From: Sweltsa coloradensis
Taxonomy: Eukaryota > Arthropoda > Insecta > Plecoptera > Chloroperlidae
Length of the DNA stretch: 64,000 bases
Assembly (NCBI GenBank): GCA_024449915.1
Contig: JAMZAV010001730.1
Coordinates: 15,001-79,000, forward strand
Direction of reading: 5' to 3'
This document shows positions 57,106 through 64,000 of this stretch, piece after piece (position 1 is the stretch's first letter; the number at the start of each line of letters is the position of its first letter). The notes under the pieces are model-generated. The model ran no database searches. It was given only the letters and a program-made list of their open reading frames with translations, and was not told the origin of the DNA. Made by a program: the position numbers and the translations under genes.

Positions 57106-57501
57106 ATGTCTAATGATAATTTGAATTTTTTATGTACAACTGAGTCTGAATCTGACCAGACAACAGGAGACTCTATTGACATGCATCATCTCATATCAGA
57201 CACAACACCAGAATCGCCTTCCTCAGCCAGTACCAGTACCAGTAGGCCTATGGACCTGACAGGTACAACCTTAAACCTATCCACCATTAGATATGAGCAG
57301 AAACCGTTCGGTGAGTTATTTAACAATTTTGACACAAGCATGGCAAAAGTGACCTCAGAATCACAGAAAGATTTTAGAGGAGTCAGGTTAGAACTTACAA
57401 CACACATTATAGTCCTAAACAATCATGTAGATAACCTCACAGAAATCGTTGGAACACAACATAATGGAATAAATGCACTCAAAAATGAAGTTAAAATCTA
57501 A
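57106..57501 (+). CDS. 131-codon ORF with coiled-coil C-terminal half, probably truncated
   Basis: Begins at an ATG (ACAATGTC) and encodes a Ser/Thr/Asp-rich N-terminus (about 1-60), then FGELFNNFDTSMAKVT and a heptad-like region LELTTHIIVLNNHVDNLTEI...INALKNEVKI. This layout recalls the N-terminal half of LINE ORF1 proteins, which trimerise through coiled coils, but no RNA-binding domain follows. The stop coincides with a family 2 Helentron end (AACACATGACTCGCTCAC), so the ORF appears cut by an insertion. A real host gene fragment is possible. Confidence 0.4.
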   Translation: MSNDNLNFLCTTESESDQTTGDSIDMHHLISDTTPESPSSASTSTSRPMDLTGTTLNLSTIRYEQKPFGELFNNFDTSMAKVTSESQKDFRGVRLELTTHIIVLNNHVDNLTEIVGTQHNGINALKNEVKI

Positions 57502-57690
57502 CACATGACTCGCTCACTTATTACGACTTTGGCGTTTTCCTAGTCTAGTTGGCTAAGGCGCCCGTATACCCGGAATGTGGGAGACCTGTGTTCAATCTTC
57601 TGGTCAGGAAAGATCTAGTAATTTCTGGATTGTATTTAGAAAATTATAAAACATGTTTTGAAATGCATAACGCAGTGTAGTCTATAATCC
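57500..57690 (+). repeat. Family 2 Helentron 3' end joined to tRNA-derived SINE, copy 2
   Basis: ACATGACTCGCTCAC and ACGACTTTGGCGTTTTCCTAG are followed directly by TCTAGTTGGCTAAGGCGCCC (A-box-like) and TGTGTTCAATCTTC (B-box-like), then a body ending ACGCAGTGTAGTC. The same junction occurs at 21797-21995. Confidence 0.6.
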
Positions 57691-59083
57691 GCATAACTAA
57701 TAATCTGTTAAGACCCAGTATCTTAGCCAGAGGTATTTCTTTCCTTCCTATCGTCGGTAAAGTTGATGGTCAAATCGACCGACATGGGGGCGGGTTCTTA
57801 TGAAGCCTCTCACAAAAGAGCAGGCGACAGAGCTACTTCCGAGACCAGTCCGACCAAGACAGTCTTTGAGATGAATAGAAAGTTGTGACAAAAGAATAAG
57901 GGTCAGTTAGACCCTTCGCTCAGCAGGGTGGATTCATTCATCCATAAAAATATTCAGTCATTAAAATTAATTTGATATATTTTATAGTATAACATGAAAT
58001 TGCAATTCCACGGGTCGTTTAATGTTGGATTTGAATAGTGCAAGTCCTGTACCCCCAAAAAGTGTTTTTAAATGTAATTTTATGTCTATTTTTGACATAA
58101 CTAGGTGTTGGTCGTTACATTTTCGTTTATTATGTCATTTCAGTATAATGCAGTAAGAACTTATTTAGATATGCCTAAGTACATCGATGTAAAACATTAT
58201 TTTTATCCATCAATTATTCTTAACATTGCTGTGAGCATCGCGTAGCTAGCAGGTCTTACATTAGGTACGTCACCACCATGGTCTAACAATATTATTAGAC
58301 TATACGTCACCACTACATCGGACAGAAGCTCAAACAAATATTCATTCTCAATGAATATATCACGTTACGGTTTGGGTGTTGGATTCCTATTGTACTTTAT
58401 TAGATCGGAATCGTGTTATTATAGTTTGTATAAATTTGTTTGGTGATTTTGATTCACCTGATTAAAAATATACCAAACTTTTGTTCAAAAACATAATTTC
58501 GATTAAATCATCGTTCTAAATTCAAAAATGCTTGTCAAAATTTAGCCAGAAACGCTAAATATCGTTTTCTGAAATTTGAATATTATTTCCACTCATAGCT
58601 AACAATTATTGTCAACACGGAAGCATGCGTTCGCAAACCCGTCTTCTATTGTTATAGTGGGTCCGCGAGCGATCTTTGTCTGTCCAGTTTTATTTACCTC
58701 CCACCAGGTAATATTTTAGAAACAAGGGTTGAACCTCCCGTTTGCGCTCGAGATAGGTTGGTGTCTACAAAGCTAAGAGCGCATCAATGAACAGCCATAT
58801 CCATTCAATTGGAATGAAATTATTCATACAGTTTATGTTGCCAGGTGATAATTATTTTACACCAGAAATTCGCTCATTGTTTATAACATTTTAGTCAACC
58901 AAACTAACAAGTTATGCATGTTACATAATTAGTATTTAGTGTACACACAGAAATAAATGCAGACAGTTGTAATTTTTATCAATACTAAAATGCAATTGAT
59001 AAACACCACATGTAAAATTGATCAATATTCAATACCACGACCATTGGTGTTGGAGAATGTCCTGACATAAATCGTAGTGTTAC
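57691..59083. other. No gene recognised
   Basis: Mixed AT-rich DNA. No open frame with a known motif and no clear repeat structure was found. Confidence 0.4.
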
Positions 59084-59499
59084 CAGTGATTAGATAAGTT
59101 TTTTTTATATAATCTGTATCTATTATCTAGATAAAATAAAGTTTATTTTATCTAAACATTTTAAGCTTTTAGATAACATTTTTTAGATACAATAATAAAC
59201 AATAATGAGCCCCAAATGTGCCCAAATGCGCATACGTAATGACAATTTGTCGAGTCTGACAAGTTTTACAAGAAAACTGTTGTAGGGGAAAAAAATATTT
59301 TAAAAAATGTCAATCTCAATTCTCAATAATTATTACCCTTCTCCAATCTAAATTAGATAATTATTTGTATCTAGTATCTTGTATCTAGATAATTATTTAC
59401 ACCTTATCTTTTATATTATCTAGGTAACTTTTTGAAGAATTATCTAATTTATCTTTATCTTCATCTAGATAAAAAAAAACTTTTTCTAGTCACAACACC
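59084..59499. mobile_element. AGATA-rich hAT-like MITE, degraded
   Basis: CAGTGATTAGATAAGTTTTT at the left and the inverted AAAAAGTT...GTCACAACACCGG at the right resemble the ends of the 27185-28719 element, and TATCTAGATA words are abundant inside. No target duplication is evident. Confidence 0.45.
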
Positions 59500-59593
59500 G
59501 GCTTCAATCTAGGTGTAAGTCGTACAACATCCTTATACCCACGATGATATAAAGCTTGATAATGATGTCAACTATTTTACTGCCAGCATAGAA

Positions 59594-59851
59594 TCAAAAC
59601 AAAACATTTTTAGGCCTAAATAGGATTGGATTATGTAGATTACTATCAACGAAATTCAATTCAAAGAAGTCAGAGTATATTTTAATCTTGACTCGTTTAT
59701 GTGTAAGTTCCGACCCATTTGAATAATTGATGACTGTGAGCTGTGTGTTGTTTGAATTGAGTGTTGTCTCTACCGCTTTCGAAAATAACAATTCAAATGC
59801 GTTTTTTTGAGCTCTATAGGAATCCGATTCGCAGACCTTCCCAAAAATCAC
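59594..59851 (-). other. 85-codon frame, unassigned
   Basis: Encodes VCESDSYRAQKNAFELLFSKAVETTL and QLTVINYSNGSELTHKRVKIKIYSDFFELNF. The composition is less biased than nearby chance frames, but no family, ATG context or splice sites are recognised. Confidence 0.2.
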
Positions 59852-62155
59852 TCAAAAAAAATAATTATAGAGATAAGTTAGTATGGTATTTATAGCTACT
59901 TGTAAAACACTAACAACTATGCACACATGCACATATATAATAAAACTGTAGCATAGTTCTTTAGAATACAACAAATAACAATGTTAATGGGTCTCGGTCC
60001 GAGTCCCATTTGATTTGAAAGGATCGACAATGCCCTTTGAATATAATATAATATCCTCCTTGAGTTGAACAGTACCTACACAGTTTCTCGCTCCTGTCCT
60101 GAGTAATAAGAAGGCAAATCGGCGGCTACCATCTAACCAAATGGTAAGCACTCTCGCAACCTGACAATTCATTGATATGAATGAACCACACCTCAAACCA
60201 AAGCGGAAATAAACTAAATTTGAGGTGCAGGTTGGATTTAATTTGATAATTATACAAGACAAAAAGTATTTTTGCGATTGCTTCCCCCACCCCCACCACT
60301 TCTTCTCCGTCATAATTAAAATGCTCCCCTATGACACACTATTGAAATCATTATTATCGTAGTCATCAATATTAATATTATAATAATCATTTCGTTGACC
60401 TTGAGTTTTATATAATTATATAATTATTATGTTATTGTTATTATCATTTTAATCAGGCGAAACAATCTACAATGATTTCGTTTGTTTTACTGAGTCCTGA
60501 AAATAAATTGAATTCGAAATCAGTTCCCCAAATGTTTATAAATCCTTCATGCGGGTGTGGCAATCTGACTTCATAATACCTTCTTCAAAACCTTTCGAGC
60601 ATAATCCAACCGAAAAACCACCTCATTCTTCATAAACCCTGTCTGCAAACCTTCCTGACTCAGGTAAAAAGACTGAGACGATGAATGCACGCGAGAGAGA
60701 AGGAGCAACACTGAAGGAGTTGTTGAGGTTCTCGTGAGATAGAGCCACAGTAGACCGTAATTTTCTGAGTTGCTGGATTATGCAGCGTTGTACAGCAGCA
60801 ATTACTGAGGCTTAACGAACACCTTCACATAATAATGTTCATAACCGAAAAAACTAGCATGATGTGTTTTACATGAATGTCTTTTTATTTTTTCTCTCCG
60901 ATGCTTCCTTCTCCTACAAGATGGTTGCAAAATGAGCACGGAAACGATAATATAGTAACTATTTGTCACTGTATTGCTATAATTTCCCAAACCCATTTAA
61001 AAAAATCAAAAAGAGTGCAAGGTAAATGAAATATTCCTTTAAAAAATGAATGTTTGCCCGTGGTTGTATCTATCATAGTATTTGCTACAGAATAGCTGCT
61101 AGCTACCTCTGTTTCGCGCACGAAACCCGTCCTGGATACTGCCTCTTAACGCACGGACTTGGGACGGAAAGCGAGTTTTTCCACGGAAGACGTTTTCGCC
61201 GCCAAGGAGCGGGATAGACGCGTACATTTTGGACACTTCTCCACGAGAATTAATCGAAATTTTCGATAAGAAAATACCCGCGATCCGACGAAAATTTGCT
61301 TCCTGGTCATAAAGCGAAAAATCGCGGAAAACGCCTTTTTGCACGTTTTTTTACTCACGGTTGCCCTCCGCACCCGCGAACGTAGACGGTAACGACGTGT
61401 TCGAAATAATTACGAGTACAAGCACCGCGAAGTGTTCCGGGTCGACGATAAACATTTTGGATTTTGAAAGAAGAAAAAAAAAAGATATATACAATACATA
61501 TTTCTTGGAGCATTCCCGAATCGTCGTTTGTTGTTTTAACGTGTAAACCAAAAACCAGCGACCTGCGGTAAAACATTTTAAAAAAAAATTCATTCTCTCT
61601 TTACGGACATTGTTTGGATTTTCCGGTTCCAAATTTTTGAAAATTTTGGGTTAACGGTAGAGCCCCAAAGTTTGCTAATTACAAAAGCCAATGAATTGGC
61701 AAAAGAGTGTTTAAAAAATTGTCCCCACATCTTTTTCCGAATGCGCGAAAATATTCCCAAAGTCAAAAAAATTGGGAAATTTTGAAGTGCAATTTTAAAA
61801 CTTTAAATCTCGGCTGCCCTTGGTACGATTTTGACAAACCAAATCACATTTATGTAGACGAATGAAGAAGGAATTTTAATAAAAGTATTTGAAAAACTTG
61901 GTTCGAACCCGGGGTAACTGGATGCCTTCGAATACGATCAGGGACACTTTTTGTGCAGTTGAATGTTTCATTTAAAATCGGGAAAAGCATGGTACACATT
62001 TTTTCTAAAACTCACGAATGGTTTAAAAACCTAGATCGGGTCTTTACGAGAATGCTGATACCAAACATGAATAATTTTGTTGCATTTTGTAGATTCGTTA
62101 TGGACCGACCAAAATAAAAATGCGTTCCCGTTTTGGCATTAAAAAAACAACATTT
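59852..62155. other. No gene recognised; CpG-richer patch at 61100-61460
   Basis: Between 61100 and 61460 CpG dinucleotides are more frequent than in the rest of the window, with overlapping frames on both strands that lack motifs. It could be a young repeat or a regulatory region. The minus-strand frame at 59984-60313 is also unassigned. Confidence 0.3.
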
Positions 62156-62912
62156 TTGGATGAGCGTAGCGAGCGAAGCAAAAACTTCAATTTAACTGAC
62201 CCCTCAAAAAATTTAGCTCCAATGTTTTTTTTTTCCTTTCTGTTTGTTTGTTTGCTCTCTACTGGGCAAACGGCAAATCCGATCTTGATGAAAATTGAAG
62301 GGGACCTTCGAAATCTCTGAACTTAGACTTGCTACGTTTTTGGGTACCAGCGAAGAAATATTTCTCACGAATATTGTACTTTTACGATTTTTTTCGATTT
62401 TTAGTGCGATATTTTTGTGACATTTGGGCCAATTCTGACCAAACAAGTAGGGCTACAACGTTAATATTTCACATGGACATTAAGGTAATCGTAATGTTTT
62501 GCGTTCTTAAAGAAAAAGTTGAAAAAGTTAGCCATAATCTATAGAAATAAAGCTTTTGATGTAAGTTTTTTTCTTTTTTGTGCGATATTTTCGTGCCATT
62601 TGGGCCAATTCTGACCAAACGGGTGGGGCTACAACGTTCATATTATACATGGACATTAAGGTTATGGTGGTGTAGTACCTTTTGAAAGAAAAAATTGAAA
62701 AAGTTAGCCAGAATCCATAGAAATAAAGCTTTTAATGTAAGTTTTTACGGTAAATAATACCAATTGACAAGAAACAATAAAAACTTGACAGCAATCACCT
62801 ACAATGCATAGGCAGCAAAACAAAGCACTTGCAAAAGTAAAGATATCCCACGCAATCTAAAAACTTTAAAAAGCTCATCCATCAACGCGGCGGGACTTTA
62901 GCGTTTTCCTAG
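62156..62912 (+). mobile_element. Family 1-variant Helentron-like element, copy K
   Basis: TTGGATGAGCGTAGCGAGCG start, GGCAAACGGCAAATCCGATC near the 5' end, two tandem copies of the module with CCAATTCTGACCAAAC, GGGGCTACAACGTT and CATGGACATTAAGG (62424-62565 and 62606-62735), then the stem-loop and CTAG at 62909-62912. Confidence 0.85.
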
Positions 62913-63106
62913 TTTATCTGCATGCTACTTAAAAACGTCAATTAACAGGTATGCCTGTAACGATTCGATTTCCTTTGTTGGCCTATTAAATACGTCAAGG
63001 GTTCGAGGATTCTGGAAAACAATATTTTAACCTTCCGTTCTCACATCATAAGCACAGAGAAAAAAAAAGCTCCTGAACAGATTTTCTTATTTATTTATTT
63101 TATTTA

Positions 63107-63675
63107 TTGGATGAGCAAAGCGAATACTTCAATTTCACTGACTCCCCAAAAAAGTTAGCTTGGGTGTTTTTTTGTTAGTTTACGTTTTTTTTCGTTTTTG
63201 TTCTGTCTATTTGTTCGCGCTCTATCGGCTAAACGGCATATGCGATCTTGATGAAAATTGGAGGAGACCTTCAAAATCTCTGAACTTAGACTTGCCACGT
63301 TTTTGGGTACAATCGAAGAAATATTTCTCATGACTATAGTATTTTTACGATTTTTTACGATTTTAATGCGATATTTTCGTGATATTTAACGGGTGGGGCT
63401 ACAACGTTCATATTTCACATGGACATTAAGCTAATGGTGATGTATTGTCTTTTGAAAGAAGAAGTTGAAAAAGTAAGCTAGAATCTATAGAAATAAAGGT
63501 TTAAATATAAGTTTTTTGAGGTATTTTAACAAGTAACAATATAAACTTGACAACAATCACCAACAATTCGTTCAAAAAGCACTTGCAAAAGTAAAGAGAT
63601 CCCACGCAAACTGAAAACTTACAAAAAAGCTCATCCATCAACGCGACTATAAAAAGCGTTCGCGAAGCAGCCTAG
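63107..63675 (+). mobile_element. Family 1-variant Helentron-like element, copy L
   Basis: TTGGATGAGCAAAGCG start, GGCTAAACGGCATATGCG, one copy of the shared module (63395-63505), then ATCAACGCG...GCGTTCGCG and CCTAG at 63671-63675. Its 3' stem-loop is the same type as in copy M. Confidence 0.85.
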
Positions 63676-63874
63676 TTTATTTTACACCTTGCAAATATGT
63701 TTCATACATGGTAGTAAGTAGGCTATTTAACATTTTTATCTTAACTTAACAATTATTTTTAATTTTATTATTATTATTATTTGAACTATTATTTATTTAT
63801 TATTTTATTTCCTGCGATGCAATTTCCAACGCGCGTTTATATAGGCTACAGTTTAAACTCATCCTTACAGCAGT

Positions 63875-63948
63875 TTAGGCAAAGGTTAAGATGCCGTCGA
63901 GTTATCACGCGGTCGGCGTGGGTTCGAGATTCGGTTGGTCTGTATCTT
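63875..63948 (+). repeat. tRNA-like sequence
   Basis: AGGTTAAGATGCCGTCG resembles an A box and GTGGGTTCGAGATTC a B box about 30 nt later. The arms do not fold into a clean cloverleaf, so a tRNA pseudogene or SINE head is likely. Poly-AT spacer fills 63676-63874. Confidence 0.4.
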
Positions 63949-64000
63949 TTTTCATATTGCATTATTGTGAAATTTTTATGTATTGTAATCAACCTTCATG

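Noticed and set aside
61099..61632. Cluster of overlapping ORFs on both strands
   Set aside because: No motif, no splice context, and mutual shadowing. Noted only as a CpG-richer patch.

Overview
The window reads as metazoan nuclear DNA, probably from a marine invertebrate. It is AT-rich, has no operons or prokaryotic gene packing, contains one exon-like C-type lectin fragment, and is otherwise filled with eukaryotic transposons, tRNA-derived repeats and homopolymer tracts. TAGGCCTA-rich words recur, which I associate with deuterostome genomes, but I cannot name the species. No complete, convincing host gene is present.

Most of the sequence is a nest of transposable elements. The dominant class is a set of short non-autonomous elements that look like Helentron/Helitron-type rolling-circle elements. 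They start TTGGATGAGCG (or TTGAGCGAGCG, or TTAAACGAGTGAG), repeat that start in inverted form near the 3' end, then carry an AACGC...GCGTT stem-loop and stop at CTAG before a T. At least three families share this architecture. A fourth family ('N', about 1.7-2.4 kb) has a 5' foldback hairpin with arms of about 170 bp and a GC-rich 3' stem-loop ending CACCTAG.

Layout: 1-11.3 kb holds repeat debris, tRNA-like sequences and small TIR elements, including a TTAA-flanked MITE. 11.3-19.4 kb is one Helentron copy split by a 7.4-kb element with long inverted terminal repeats built of minisatellites and a 9-bp target duplication (Mutator-like architecture), itself full of nested insertions. 19.7-23.5 kb has more Helentrons, a C-type lectin exon and an N copy. 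23.6-30.9 kb is a broken LINE (ORF1 with two SGNH-hydrolase-like segments, then the start of an AP-endonuclease ORF2), split by a hAT element with 8-bp target duplications and by an N copy. 31.0-32.0 kb is a Penelope-like 3' end with a GIY-YIG endonuclease and a hammerhead-ribozyme-like core. 34-36 kb has two Helentrons. 36.7-41.3 kb is a deleted Ty3/gypsy-type LTR retrotransposon with 5-bp target duplications. 41.8-43.1 kb is a Helentron-like element inserted in its own family. 45.3-51.3 kb has two N copies, one carrying a TIR element and one a captured open reading frame. 51.3-56.1 kb contains a 3.7-kb palindrome. 57-64 kb has a truncated coiled-coil ORF, a SINE and two more Helentrons.

The parts do not form a pathway. 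Their value is as a stratified record: several insertions can be undone on paper because a target duplication or an uninterrupted paralogous copy is present in the same window. All classifications rest on structure and remembered family features; no search was run.
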